NCBI GenBank assembly: GCA_963728845.1
Contig: CAVSLS010000017.1
Span: forward strand, 124,001 to 188,000
Direction of reading: 5' to 3'
Origin: Bog-473 sp963728845
Lineage (GTDB): Bacteria > Actinomycetota > Acidimicrobiia > Acidimicrobiales > RAAP-2
DNA: 64,000 nucleotides
This document shows, in pieces, positions 19,462 to 29,500 of this stretch. Under the pieces are notes generated by a model. The model worked only from the letters and a program-made list of their open reading frames with translations, did no database searches and was not told the origin of the DNA. Both the position numbers and the translations under genes were made by a program. Positions within the stretch are counted from its first letter, which is position 1. Each line of letters starts with the position of its first letter.

Positions 19462-19605
19462 CTACTTCTTCTCGTTCGTGATCCCGGCGCCCTTGGCCTT
19501 GCGGCGGGGCTTGAGCGCGAACCACCAGATGCTGGCGATCGTCCCCAGCGTGACGGCGGCCGCGGCCACCGGCTTGACCACCTTGCGGGCACCGCTCCTG
19601 GGCAT
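19462..19605 (-). CDS. Small basic single-helix membrane protein
   Basis: A 47-residue protein with a basic N-terminus (MPRSGARKVVKP), one hydrophobic segment (VAAAAVTLGTIASIWWFAL) and a strongly basic tail (KPRRKAKGAG). The composition fits one membrane helix with a positively charged cytoplasmic end. It follows the SDR gene by 11 bp on the same strand and may be the last gene of the PuuD/SDR operon. I do not recognise a family; its reality rests on coding position and helix pattern. Confidence 0.55.
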   Translation of the reverse strand: MPRSGARKVVKPVAAAAVTLGTIASIWWFALKPRRKAKGAGITNEKK

Positions 19606-19616
19606 GGCCGCAGACC

Positions 19617-20411
19617 TTATCCGGCGAGGCCGGAGACGGCCTGGTCGGGGATGCGCAGCGTCGCCGCCCCGGGTCGCTGCTGCCCGAACGCGACGGCGAG
19701 GATGTGCTCGGCCACCCAGGCCGGGGAGTTGAAGCGGTGCTCCGCCGCGGCGCGGCGGAAGCGCTCCACCTCGGGAAACGACGTCTCGTCGGCGGCGCGG
19801 ATGGCCGTCTGCATGTCCGTGTCCACCAGGCCGGGTGCCACCGAGTAGGCGCGCAGCCCGTGGTCCGCTTCCTCCATCGCCACCACGCGGGTGAGCTGGT
19901 CCACCGCCGCCTTGGACGCGGAGTAGGCGGCCCAGCCCGCATAGGGCTTCGTCGCGGCGCCCGACGAGATGTTGACGAGCACGCCCGAGCCGGGGCGGGA
20001 ATGGACGTGCTCGGCGAACACCGCCGTCCCGTTGAGGACGCCGGTCACGTTGACGTCGACGGTGCGCGCCAGCTCGACCGGGTCGGCCTCCCTCAGCGGC
20101 CCGAGCGGCCCGAGCAGGCCGGCGTTGTTCACCCACAAGTCGATGCGGCCGAATCGAGCGATCACTTCTGCGGCGAAGCGCCCCAACGCAGCCCGATCGG
20201 TCACGTCGACGGCGGAGAGCACCGGCCGCTCGGACGCGACGATGTGGCCGTCGTGCGCGGTGGGCCGGGTGCGGGCGGCCAGGATGGGCCGGTGGCGGGA
20301 GCACAGCCCGAGATGCATGCCCGACCCGGCGAAGTGCACGGCCAAGCCCGCCCCGAGCCCACGGCTGGCGCCGGTGACGACACCGACCCGGCCCGCCGCC
20401 GCCGAGGTCAC
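19617..20411 (-). CDS. Short-chain dehydrogenase/reductase
   Basis: A Rossmann-fold NAD(P)-dependent oxidoreductase of 264 residues. Cofactor motif TGASRGLGAG near residue 14, NNAG in the fourth strand, catalytic Ser in VNISSGAA and the YxxxK pair in AAYSASKAAVDQL. A C-terminal stretch with ERFRRAAAEHRFNSPAW follows. The GTG start lies 35 bp after the stop of the PuuD-like amidotransferase, so the two are probably co-transcribed. In that company an alcohol/aldehyde interconversion in amine catabolism is possible, but SDR specificity cannot be read from sequence. Confidence 0.82.
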   Translation of the reverse strand: MTSAAAGRVGVVTGASRGLGAGLAVHFAGSGMHLGLCSRHRPILAARTRPTAHDGHIVASERPVLSAVDVTDRAALGRFAAEVIARFGRIDLWVNNAGLLGPLGPLREADPVELARTVDVNVTGVLNGTAVFAEHVHSRPGSGVLVNISSGAATKPYAGWAAYSASKAAVDQLTRVVAMEEADHGLRAYSVAPGLVDTDMQTAIRAADETSFPEVERFRRAAAEHRFNSPAWVAEHILAVAFGQQRPGAATLRIPDQAVSGLAG

Positions 20412-20445
20412 GGGTCCGGGCACGCCCGAGTCGTGCGCTCCCAGG

Positions 20446-21192
20446 TCATGCGCTCCTGCGCACCGACCGCTCGTCCCGGTAGTCCCGGGCCGCGCGCACC
20501 AGGGCGTCGAAGGGCCGTTGGTCCCACCCCTCCTCGGGGTGCCACTGCACCGCGAGGACGAAGCGGGCCGACGGCAGCTCGACCGCCTCGATGACGCCGT
20601 CGGTGGTGCAGGCGGTCGCCACCAGTCCGCGACCCAGGTCGTGAATCGCCTGGTGGTGCGAGCAGCGCACCGTCGGCGTGTCGCCGAAGACGCCGGCGAC
20701 GAGGGAGCCCGGCAGGGTCTGGACCTCGACGTCGCCGAAGACGTAGGGCGCGCTGCGATGTGCCAGGTGCCCCACCACGTCGGGCAGGTGCTGGAACAGG
20801 GTGCCGCCGAGCTCGACGTTGAGGACCTGGCAGCCCCGGCAGATGGCGAGCACCGGCATGTCCGCCCGCAGCGCGGCGGCGAGCAGGGCGCGCTCGCTGG
20901 CGTCGCGGTTCGGGTTGACGCCGGACACCTCGGGCACGGGCTCCTCCCCGTAGGCGAGCGGGTCGACGTCGCCCCCTCCGGTGAGCACGAGGCCGTCGAG
21001 CACGTCGACCACCTCGTCGGCCCCCGCCTCCGGGCCCCCGGGCGCGCGGCGCGGTGGGGGGAGCAGCAGGGGCCGGCCGCCGGCCGCGGCGACCAGCTCG
21101 AAGTAGGACTCGGGCAGCACGGCGGCATGGCGCTCCCACGAACCCCAGCGGGCGTCGGCCACGTAGGTGGACACGCCGATGAGCGGGATCAC
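20446..21192 (-). CDS. Class I glutamine amidotransferase-like hydrolase (PuuD type)
   Basis: Resembles gamma-glutamyl-GABA hydrolase, which releases GABA in the gamma-glutamylated putrescine pathway. About 248 residues. N-terminus PLIGVSTYVADARWG, GLVLTGGGDVDPLAYGEEP, the nucleophile Cys in AICRGCQVLNVELGGTL, and the His/Glu pair in QWHPEEGWD. The start is placed at GTG 21192, giving MIPLIGVSTY as in the family; GTG 21210 is an alternative. It is divergent from a glutamine-synthetase-like ligase, the PuuA/PuuD-type combination, and begins an operon with an SDR. The assignment is by family and context. Confidence 0.82.
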   Translation of the reverse strand: MIPLIGVSTYVADARWGSWERHAAVLPESYFELVAAAGGRPLLLPPPRRAPGGPEAGADEVVDVLDGLVLTGGGDVDPLAYGEEPVPEVSGVNPNRDASERALLAAALRADMPVLAICRGCQVLNVELGGTLFQHLPDVVGHLAHRSAPYVFGDVEVQTLPGSLVAGVFGDTPTVRCSHHQAIHDLGRGLVATACTTDGVIEAVELPSARFVLAVQWHPEEGWDQRPFDALVRAARDYRDERSVRRSA

Positions 21193-21283
21193 AGGCGGGA
21201 TCCGGACCACGCGGGGACCGATTTCACCGGGCCCAGCGTAGCGAGGGGTTGGACGACCGTCGGCGGTGGGGTCAACATGGCCC

Positions 21284-22642
21284 ATGCCAGGACGCCAGCT
21301 CATTGACGACGGGATTGCCGAGGGTTCCATCGACACGGTCGTGGTGGCGTTCCCCGACATGCACGGGCGCCCCGTCGGCAAGCGGGTCACGGCGGACTTC
21401 TTCGCCTCGCACGTCGCAGAGCACGGGATCGAGGCCTGCGACTACCTCCTCGCGGTAGACGTCGACATGAACCCGCTGCCGGGCTACCACTTCACCAGTT
21501 GGGACACCGGCTACGGCGACTTCGTGTGCCGCCCGGACTACGCCACCGCGCGGCACATCCCCTGGCTGGAAGGGACGGCTCTCGTCCTGTGCGACCTGAC
21601 CGCCGAGGACGGCACGCCGGTCGAGGTCTCGCCGCGGCAGATCCTGCGGCGCCAGCTCGAACGTGCGGCTGAGCGTGGGTTGCGGGTCTGCAGCGCGACG
21701 GAGCTCGAGTTCTTCCTCTTCCGCGATTCCTACGAGGAGGCCGATGCGAAGAGCTGGAAGGGGCTGACGCCGCACACCTCGACCATCGAGGACTACCAGC
21801 TGCTGCAGACGACCCGCGAGGAGTACGTCCTGCGGCGTGTCCGCAACGAGATGCGCGGCGCCGGGATCCCGGTCGAGTTCTCCAAGGGCGAGGCGGGGCG
21901 GGGGCAACACGAGGTCAACGTCACCTACGACGAAGCACTCGTCACGGCCGACCACCACCTGGTGTTCAAGAACGGGATCAAGGAGATCGCCGCCCAGGAA
22001 GGCCGCGCCGCGACCTTCATGGCGAAGTGGACCATGGACGACGTCGGTTCGTCCTGCCACGTGCACACCAGCCTGTGGGACGCCGCGAGCGGCGACCCGC
22101 TGATGGCGGACCCGTCCCACCCGAGCGGGCTGTCGGCGGTCGGGCGCCGTTTCCTGGCCGGCCAGCTGCACGCGGCGCGCGAGCTGGCCTGGTGCGCCGC
22201 GCCCACGGTCAACTCCTACCGGCGCTACGTGCCCGGCAGCTGGGCGCCCACGGCAGCGGTCTGGGGCGAGGACAACCGCACGTGCGGCTTTCGCGTCGTG
22301 GGGCACGGCGCCGGGCGGCGGGTGGAGTCGCGCATCCCCGGGGCCGACGTGAACCCTTACCTCGTGCTGGCCGCCTCCATCGCCGCCGGCCTCTACGGCA
22401 TCGATCACGAGCTCGAGCCCGGTGACCCCTATCCGGGCAACGCCTACGAGGCGACCGACGTGCCCCGCATCCCCTCGACCTTGGTCGAGGCGATCGCCGA
22501 GCTGCGCGATTCCCCGGTGGCGCTCGAGGCCTTCGGGCCCGACGTGCACCACCACCTGCTCAACACGGCCGAGCAGGAGTGGCTGGCCAGCAACCGCCAC
22601 GTGTCCGACTGGGAGCTGGCCCGGAACTTCGAGCGCATGTAG
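21284..22642 (+). CDS. Glutamine-synthetase-like gamma-glutamyl ligase (PuuA/GlnA3-like)
   Basis: A 452-residue member of the glutamine synthetase fold. Metal and substrate motifs are present: ATELEFFLF, GEAGRGQHEVN, the histidine site SSCHVHTSLWD, NSYRRYVPGSWAP, and ESRIPGADVNPYLVLAA. The N-terminal stretch DTVVVAFPDMHGRPVGKRV differs from housekeeping GlnA and matches the branch that glutamylates amines. The divergent PuuD-type hydrolase 91 bp away makes polyamine or ethanolamine glutamylation the best guess. The ATG at 21284 was chosen over GTG 21266 because the family homology begins there; no strong ribosome-binding site is visible. Confidence 0.83.
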   Translation: MPGRQLIDDGIAEGSIDTVVVAFPDMHGRPVGKRVTADFFASHVAEHGIEACDYLLAVDVDMNPLPGYHFTSWDTGYGDFVCRPDYATARHIPWLEGTALVLCDLTAEDGTPVEVSPRQILRRQLERAAERGLRVCSATELEFFLFRDSYEEADAKSWKGLTPHTSTIEDYQLLQTTREEYVLRRVRNEMRGAGIPVEFSKGEAGRGQHEVNVTYDEALVTADHHLVFKNGIKEIAAQEGRAATFMAKWTMDDVGSSCHVHTSLWDAASGDPLMADPSHPSGLSAVGRRFLAGQLHAARELAWCAAPTVNSYRRYVPGSWAPTAAVWGEDNRTCGFRVVGHGAGRRVESRIPGADVNPYLVLAASIAAGLYGIDHELEPGDPYPGNAYEATDVPRIPSTLVEAIAELRDSPVALEAFGPDVHHHLLNTAEQEWLASNRHVSDWELARNFERM

Positions 22643-22703
22643 GCGCGGGCCGACCCTGGGCTCGCTCTTCCCGTCATGCGGGCGCCGGTAAGGTCGGCCG
22701 GTC

Positions 22704-23564
22704 ATGCTGCGCTCGCAACTGTGCTCGGTCGAGTCGCTGCGCTCCCCCGCCTTGGTGGCCTGGGCCCGGCGCCTACGTCCGATGTGGGCGACCACGGACG
22801 GGGACCCCCGCGACGTCCTGCTCCACCGCAAGATGTGGGAGTGGCTCTTCATCGCCGAAGCGCTGCGCGAACGCGGCCTCCTCGGACCCGGGCGCACGGG
22901 CCTGGGCTTCGGCGTGGGCCAGGAGCCCCTGGTCGCATTGTTCGCGGCCCAGGGCTGTGACCTCGTCGCCACCGACCAGCCCCACGACTTGGCGGTGTCG
23001 ACGGGCTGGACCGACTCCGCGGTGGAGTGGGCCGGCGGCCTGGAGAACCTGAACACGTTCGGACTGTGTCCCGAGGACGACTTCGTGCGCCGCGTGCGCT
23101 ACCGCGACGTCGACATGAATGCCATCCCTCCCGACCTGCGAGGCTTCGACTTCACGTGGTCGTCGTGCGCCCTCGAGCACCTGGGCACGCTGGCCGCCGG
23201 GACGGAGTTCGTCGTCAACCAGATGGCCTGCCTCGCGCCGGGAGGGACGGCGGTGCACACCACGGAGTACCTCGTCTCGTCCAACGACGCGACGGTCGAG
23301 GCGGGCGGCACTGTCTTCTACCGGCGCCGCGACATCGAGGCGATGGCCGACGGCCTGCGGCGGGCGGGGCACGCTCTCGACATCGACTACCGCGAGGGCA
23401 CCACCCCCGAGGACCTCCATGTCGACGTGCCGCCCTACACCGACGTCCACCTCCGCACTCGACTGGGTGGCTACGTGACCACCTCAATCGCCCTGATCGT
23501 CACCAAGGGCTCGCCGGGGCATGGGCGCACCCGCTCGTGGTTGCGGCGCGCCCGTCGGGACTGA
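22704..23564 (+). CDS. Class I SAM-dependent methyltransferase
   Basis: A 286-residue protein with a degenerate Rossmann methyltransferase fold. The SAM-binding glycine motif is GLGFGVGQEPLVALFAAQG, the acidic residue follows in LVATDQPHD, and motif IV-like FDFTWSSCALEHLGT precedes GGTAVHTTEYLV. The C-terminus is basic (RSWLRRARRD). The ATG lies 9 nt after TAAGGT, a plausible leaderless promoter. Similar proteins occur in polysaccharide-modification loci, but no glycosyltransferase is nearby and the substrate is unknown. Confidence 0.8.
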   Translation: MLRSQLCSVESLRSPALVAWARRLRPMWATTDGDPRDVLLHRKMWEWLFIAEALRERGLLGPGRTGLGFGVGQEPLVALFAAQGCDLVATDQPHDLAVSTGWTDSAVEWAGGLENLNTFGLCPEDDFVRRVRYRDVDMNAIPPDLRGFDFTWSSCALEHLGTLAAGTEFVVNQMACLAPGGTAVHTTEYLVSSNDATVEAGGTVFYRRRDIEAMADGLRRAGHALDIDYREGTTPEDLHVDVPPYTDVHLRTRLGGYVTTSIALIVTKGSPGHGRTRSWLRRARRD

Positions 23565-23586
23565 ACGAACCGTGACCGGGTGGTGG

Positions 23587-25258
23587 TCAGCCGGGGGACG
23601 ACCCCTCGTGCAGTCGGCGCCCGTTGAGCCGCTTGTGGATCGCCTTCGTCTTCTCGTAGAGGTTGACGAACTCCTTCAACCGCCCCCCGTAGAGCTCCGC
23701 CGCTTCCGGGTGGGGTGCGTAGGTGTCCTTCACCTCGACCGTGCCGGGGATGTCGGCCAGCGTCATGTGGCCCAGGGCCAGCAAGGTCAGCAGTCCGGCT
23801 CCGCGCACGTTGGCCAGCACCGGATCGGCGATCTGGCGGATGGTCCGGCCCGTGGCGTCGGCGTGCATCTGGGACCACAGGTCGGAGTTGGCGCCGCCGC
23901 CGACGAAGGCCAGCGAGTCGAGGCGCCGCTTGCAGAACTTCTCCACCGCGCCGAGCAACCAGGCCGAATTGAGGGCCACGCCCTCGAAGACGGCGCGCAC
24001 CATGTCGGCGCGGGTCGAGGAGAGCGAGATGTTGTGGAACCCGCCGCGGATGGTGTGGTCGTCGACCGGTGAGCGTTCCCCGTTGAGCCATGGGGTGAAC
24101 AGCACGCCGTGCGCGCCCGCCGGAACCGAGGCCGCCATGTCGTTGAGCGTGCCGAAGAAGCCGTCGGGCGCACCCCCCGCCGCCAACGCGTCGCCGGGGA
24201 AGAGCAAGTTGTCGCGCAGCCAGGTGAGGCAGGCGCCCCCCGTCTCGTGCTCGTCGGCCAGGAGGTAGCGGCCTGGGATCCCCGACGGGATGGACGCGAT
24301 GTTGGTCAGGGCGTCGGTCTTCTTGAACGGGACATGGCAACTGATCCAGCTCGAGGTGCCGATGTAGAGGTGCGCGTCGAAGTCCGCCACGGCGCCGGAG
24401 CCGACGGCGGCCGAGTGCAGGTCCCCGGTGCCCGCGACGACGGGAGTCCCGGGGCACAACCCGAGCTCGGCCGCGGGGGCGGGCGCCAGCCCGCCGATCA
24501 CGCTGCCCGTCGGTACCAATTCCGGCAAGGTGCTCCGCTCGAGGCCGGCCAAGTCCACCAGGGCGTCGTCGTAGGCAACGGCGCCGATGTCACGATTGTC
24601 AGTCACCCAGTGCACGGTGATGGAGTCGTGCGAGGCGCGAGCCAGACCGGTCAGGCGGAGGTTGAGGTAGTCGACGGGCTCGAGGAACACCGCCGTCGCC
24701 GGCGTAGACGTCGGGGCGGCGCTCACGCAGGAAGTGAATGTGGCCCACCGGGTCCTTGCCCGAGAGGCTCGGGATCCCGCCCGTGCGCCGCACCCAGCGG
24801 GCGAGCTTGGAAGCGGAGTACCCCTGGACGTTGAGCGTGCCGCGGACCGTCTCGCGCACGGCGCGGGCCCCGCGCGAGTCCATCCAGATGATGGCCGGCC
24901 CGATGGGCTCCCCGACGTCGTCGACGGGCACGGTGCCCGACCACTGCGAGGTGCAGCCCACGCCGACGATCCGCTCCGGCGCCACACCGCTGTCGGCCAG
25001 GGCACGCCGGGCCGAGGCCACGATGGCGTCCCACCACGCCCGGGGGGACTGTTCGGCTCCGCCGTCATCGGTCAGGTCGACACCCACCGCCTCGAACGAG
25101 TGTGCCGCGATGCGCCCGGTCGCGGAGAGCACCGCGGCCTTGGGGCCACCGGTCCCCAGGTCGACCGCGAGGACGTAGGTGTCCTCACGGTCGGCCGGAA
25201 TGACGGAGCGGAGCTCGGTGGCCGGCGCAGCGCGCAGGCCCGCCGATCGTGTCGCCAT
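23587..25258 (-). CDS. FGGY-family carbohydrate kinase (xylulokinase-like)
   Basis: Phosphorylates a sugar or polyol with ATP. About 556 residues. The first phosphate motif is AVDLGTGGPKAAVLS near residue 30; GCTSQWSGTVPVD and WMDSRGARAVRE follow. The second half has GTGDLHSAAVGSGAV, the FGGY-type GVALNSAWLLGAVEKFCKR and adenosine motif FVGGGANSDLWSQMHAD. One extra G near 24697 separates RRPDVYA from TAVFLEPVDYLNLRLTG. The ATG at 25258 is 8 nt below TACGCT, consistent with a leaderless transcript. No sugar transporter or isomerase is adjacent, so the substrate stays open; xylulose-like is the closest family guess. Confidence 0.85.
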
Positions 25259-25320
25259 GGCCGGGAAGCGTACCCAGCGGCGCCGGTGTCCCCCGAGGCC
25301 GGCCACCGCTCCGCTCGAGG

Positions 25321-25884
25321 TCAGTCGGCCAGACCGGCCTCGGTCTCGATCTCGATCACGACCTTGTTCCCCACGACGACGCTGCCGTCGAGCAGCGAGT
25401 GGTTGAAGCTGACGCCGAAATCGCGCCGGTCGATCTCGGCCCGGGCGGAGAATGCCACGACGGTCTTGCCCTCCTGCATGGATGCACCCTCACCCAGGAA
25501 CTCGAGGTCGAAGTCGACGGGCTTGGTGACACCCCGGATGGTGAGGTCGCCGGTCATGACCCAGCGGGTGTCATCGACCTGCTTCAGTCCGGTGCTCTTG
25601 AGGGTGAGCGTGGGGTAGTTCGGGACGTCGAGGAAGTCGTTCGTCCGCAGGTGGTCGTCCCGCTGGACCTGGCCGGTGTGGATGCTGGCCGCCTGTGCGA
25701 CCGCCTCCAGCGTCGACTCCTCGGGGTTCTCGGCCACCGTGAAGGTGCCGGACACGTCGGTGAAGCGGCCCCGCACCTTGGTGCCGATGAGGTGGCGGGC
25801 GATGAAGCCGACCTCGGTGTGGGCCGGGTCGATGGCGTAGGACCCCGTCTTGGGAAGGGTTGCGGTGCTGGTCGTGGATGTCAT
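25321..25884 (-). CDS. YceI-family lipid-binding protein
   Basis: A 187-residue lipocalin-like barrel that binds isoprenoid or other amphiphilic ligands. Family hallmarks are YAIDPAHTEVGFIARHL, KVRGRFTDVSGTF, the RDDHLRTNDFLDVPNYPTL stretch and the C-terminal FNHSLLDGSVVVGNKVVIEIE. No signal peptide is present, so this is a cytoplasmic version, as is common in actinobacteria. AAGGAG sits 8 nt above the ATG at 25884. A near-consensus sigma70 promoter and a MarR-type palindrome lie just upstream, and the divergent gene encodes a MarR regulator, so expression is probably ligand- or stress-controlled. Confidence 0.9.
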   Translation of the reverse strand: MTSTTSTATLPKTGSYAIDPAHTEVGFIARHLIGTKVRGRFTDVSGTFTVAENPEESTLEAVAQAASIHTGQVQRDDHLRTNDFLDVPNYPTLTLKSTGLKQVDDTRWVMTGDLTIRGVTKPVDFDLEFLGEGASMQEGKTVVAFSARAEIDRRDFGVSFNHSLLDGSVVVGNKVVIEIETEAGLAD

Positions 25885-25923
25885 TTCCGTCGCTCCTTGG
25901 TTGATCGGATGATTATTGTTAGT

Positions 25924-25953
25924 ATAATATCTGAGCATACAGATACTTGTCAA
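25924..25953 (-). promoter_or_regulatory. Promoter of the YceI gene
   Basis: On the minus strand TTGACA (25948-25953) is followed after 18 bp by TATTAT (25924-25929), a near-consensus housekeeping promoter in an A/T-rich island, about 40 bp above the YceI ATG. Its strength contrasts with the GC-rich surroundings and suggests the gene is highly expressed when derepressed. Confidence 0.7.
25928..25945. promoter_or_regulatory. MarR-type operator within the YceI promoter
   Basis: TATCTG-N6-CAGATA is a perfect 18-bp dyad that occupies the spacer between the -35 and -10 boxes of the YceI promoter and touches the -10 box. Size and geometry are usual for MarR dimers, and a MarR gene begins 55 bp away on the other strand. 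A bound repressor would block polymerase directly. Confidence 0.65.
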
Positions 25954-26000
25954 GCAGCGAAACTAGGGCTGCGGAGCGATTTCGGGAGAGACTGAGCGGC

Positions 26001-26525
26001 ATGGGAACGGCGACCATTCCAACCAAGGGCGGCGACGAGGAGCGGGCCGGGTCGCACGACGACGGAGGCACCTGCGGGATCCTCGGCCAGATGGACGACG
26101 AGCGCATCCAGCTCATGGGCCTGATCATCCGCACCAACCGCCGCCTCACAGAGACGCTCGGCCGAGAGCTGGAGCGGTCCGTCGGGATCCCGCTGGTCTT
26201 CTTCGACGTGCTCATCCACGTGGCGGCTGCGCCGGAGACTCGCCTGACCATGAGCCGGCTCAGCACCGATGTCGCGCTCACCACGGGTGGCGTGACCCGG
26301 CTCGTCGACCGCATGGTCGACGCCGGGCTGGTGGAACGGCAGAACTGCCCGAGCGACCGGCGCAGCATCCACGTCGTCCTGACACCCGAGGGGCGGGCGG
26401 TTCTCGAGCGGGCGGTGGCGGCCCATGTCGACGGGATCGAGCGCCACCTGGTGGCCCACCTCGACGTGACCGACCGCGCCGACCTGGTGCGGGTCCTGTC
26501 GAAGGTGCTCGACGCCGGCTGCTAG
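26001..26525 (+). CDS. MarR-family transcriptional regulator
   Basis: A 174-residue winged-helix repressor. The MarR core runs from DERIQLMGLIIRTNRRL to the dimer helices at the C-terminus; the recognition helix is in LSTDVALTTGGVTRLVDRM and the wing includes RQNCPSDRRSIHVVLTPEG. The N-terminal 30 residues before MDDERIQ are polar and may not be conserved, so the internal ATG at 26091 is an alternative start. Its TAG stop overlaps the TAG stop of ileS on the other strand. It probably controls the divergent YceI gene through the dyad at 25928-25945. Confidence 0.86.
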   Translation: MGTATIPTKGGDEERAGSHDDGGTCGILGQMDDERIQLMGLIIRTNRRLTETLGRELERSVGIPLVFFDVLIHVAAAPETRLTMSRLSTDVALTTGGVTRLVDRMVDAGLVERQNCPSDRRSIHVVLTPEGRAVLERAVAAHVDGIERHLVAHLDVTDRADLVRVLSKVLDAGC

Positions 26526-29500
26526 CCGGGCGCGCCCACCACCTTCTCGATCCAGATCCGCACGGACTGCGCGAGCAGCTCGTCGTCGAGCTCCACCACC
26601 GCGCCCTCGATACCGCCGGGTCCGGGGCCCGCCACGATCTCGACGGCCAGCACCTCCCGCGCGATGTAGTCGAAGTGCTCGGCCACCGCGTCGAGACCCT
26701 CGACGTACAGCCTGATCCGGTCGGACACCTCCAACCCGCTCGTCTTGCGCAGGTCCTGCACGAGACGCACGACCTCGCGGGCGATTCCCCGCTTGCGCAG
26801 CCCGTCGTCGAGGGTGAGATCGAGCGCCACGACCTCGCCACCCTCGCGCGAGACGGCGAATCCCGGCTGGCCGCGCACGCGCAATGCCACGTCCTCCGGG
26901 GAGAGCTCGACGAGCTCGCCGCCGAGCGTCACCGAGAGCGGGTGACCCTGCTCGAGGGCGGAGGCCGCTGTCGCCCCGTCGAGTGCGGCCAGGGCGGGCT
27001 TGAGTTCCTTGCCCTTCTCCCCGAGCCTCGGGCCCAATGTCTTGAAGTTCGCCGCCAGCTCGAACGTGAGCACGTCGCTCAGCTCGTCACCGGTGTCGAT
27101 CTCGTCGACATTGAGCTCGTCGGCCACGATGTCGCGCAGGATCCCCGGCGCGTCGGGGGGTAGGAACACCAGCGCCCGCGAGAGCGGTTGGCGCACCTTG
27201 ACCCCGGCCTCGCCGCACGCGGCGCGACCGAGCGAGGTGAGCCGACGTGCCAGCGCCATCTGCGCCTCGAGCTCGCCGTCGACCTGGGCCGTCTCCGCGG
27301 CCGGCCAGTCGGCCAGGTGCACCGACCCGTCCGCTCCCGCTCCGGTGAGCGCACGCCACATCGTGTCGGCGACGAAGGGGCACAGCGGCGCCAGCAAGAG
27401 CGACAACCGGGTCAGGACCGTGTGCAGCGTCGCCTGCGCGGCCAGGGTGTCGCCGGCGGGCGCGTCGGGATCGGTGCGCCAGAAGCGACGCCGGCTCCGC
27501 CGCACGTACCAGTTGGACAGGTCGTCGACGAGGTCGGCGAGTGCCGTCGCCGCGTTCAGGGGCTCATAGGTCTCGAGCGCGACGGTCACGGCCGCCGTGG
27601 TGCTGGCGAGCCGGGAGAGGATCCAGCGGTCGAGCGGGCTGCGCTCGGCCGGAGCAGGGACGGTCGGGTCGTCCGGGTCGAACCCGTTCAACGAGGCGTA
27701 GGTCGTGAAGAAGCTGAACGTGTTCCACAGCGTCAACAACATGTCGCGCATCGCCGTGTCGATGGCGCCGAGGGTGGCCCGGGTCGGTGTCCAGGGCGAA
27801 CCCTGGCTGAACATCCACCAGCGCATGGCGTCGGCGCCCCGGGTGTCGAGGATCTGCCACGGATCGATGATGTTGCCGAGCGACTTGGACATCTTGCGCC
27901 CGTCGGCGTCGACGACGTGGCCGAGGCAGACGACATGTCGGTACGGGCTCCCACCGAACACGATCACGTTGATGGCGAGCAGAGAGTAGAACCAGCCCCG
28001 GGTCTGGTCGATGGCCTCGGAGATGAAGTCGGCCGGGAAGACGAAGGCGTCCGCCGAACCGGGCGAGTGCGGGTACCCCACCTGGGCGGCCGGCATGGAA
28101 CCCGAGTCGAACCAGGCGTCGATCACCGGCTCGACGCGGCGCGCCAGTGCGAGCTCGTCGTCCTTGCCCTCGGCCGTGCAGGTGGAGCAGACGAAGGTGA
28201 CCTCGTCGATGGTGGGCCGGTGCGGGTCGATCCCGGTGACGTCGCGCCCGCACAGGTCGGAGAGCTCTGCCAGCGACCCCACGCAGCGCAGGTGGCCCCG
28301 TCCGCAGCGCCAGATCGGCAGTGGGGTGCCCCAATAGCGGTCGCGCGACAGCGCCCAGTCGACGTTGTTGGCCAGCCACTCGCCGAAGCGCCCGTCCCGG
28401 ATGTACGTGGGGTGCCAGTCCACGGTGGCATTGGCGGCCAGGAGGGCGTCCTTCCTGGTCGAGGTGGCGATGTACCAGCTCGGCTTGCCCCAGTAGATCA
28501 GCGGCGTGCGGCAACGCCAGCAGTGGGGGTACGAGTGCACGTAGGGGGCGCGCCGCATCAGGAGGCCGGCCGCCTCCAGGCGGTCGTTGATGTCGTGGTT
28601 GGCCTCCCGGACGTCACGGTCCGCGAGCCATTCGATGTCCGCCGTGAAACGACCGTCCGGACCGACCGGGTTGAGGGACGGGAGGCCGTTGGCCCGGCCG
28701 ATCTGCCGGTCGACCTCGCCGAAGGCCGGCGCCAGGTGCACGAGTCCGGTGCCCTCCTCGGTCGTGACGTACTCGGCCGGCACCACCCTCCACCCGTCGG
28801 CGCCGTGCGGCGGGTCGAGGTCGTTGAACGGGCGCTCGTAGTGCAATCCGACGAGCGCCGTGCCCGGCACCCGCCTCGTGACCCGGGCGCGCGCGCCCTC
28901 CCCCAGGACCGCGTCCACCAGCTCGTCGGCCACGAGCGTCCCGTCGACCACGGCGTAGCTCAGCTCGGGGTTCACGGCGACCCCGGTGTTCGACAGCAGG
29001 GTCCACGGCGTCGTGGTCCACACCGCGAGCCACTGGGCCTCGCCGACGGCGGCGGGGTCAGGGTCGACGAGGCGCAGCCGCACGTAGGCCGACTCGTCCT
29101 CCTCGTCGCGGTAGACGTCGGCCTGGCCCAGCTCGTGGCTCGACAGTGCCGTGCCACAGCGCGGGCAGTAGGGCACGACCTTGAAGTCCTCGTAGAGCAG
29201 CCCCTGGTCGAAGAGCTGTTGCAGGTGCCACCACACCGATTCGATGTAGGTCGGGTCGAGCGTCCAGTAGGCCTTGTCCATGTCGACCCAGTAGCCGATG
29301 CGGGTGGTCAGGCGCGCGAACTCGTCGACGTAGGAGTACACCGACTCCCGGCACAGCCGGGTGAACTCGGCGATGCCGACCTGCTCCTCTATCTGCTGCT
29401 TGCTCGTGATCCCGAGCTTCTTCTCGACCTCCACCTCGACCGGGAGCCCGTGGGTGTCCCACCCGGCCCGGCGGGCCACGAAGGCCCCGTCCATCGTGCG

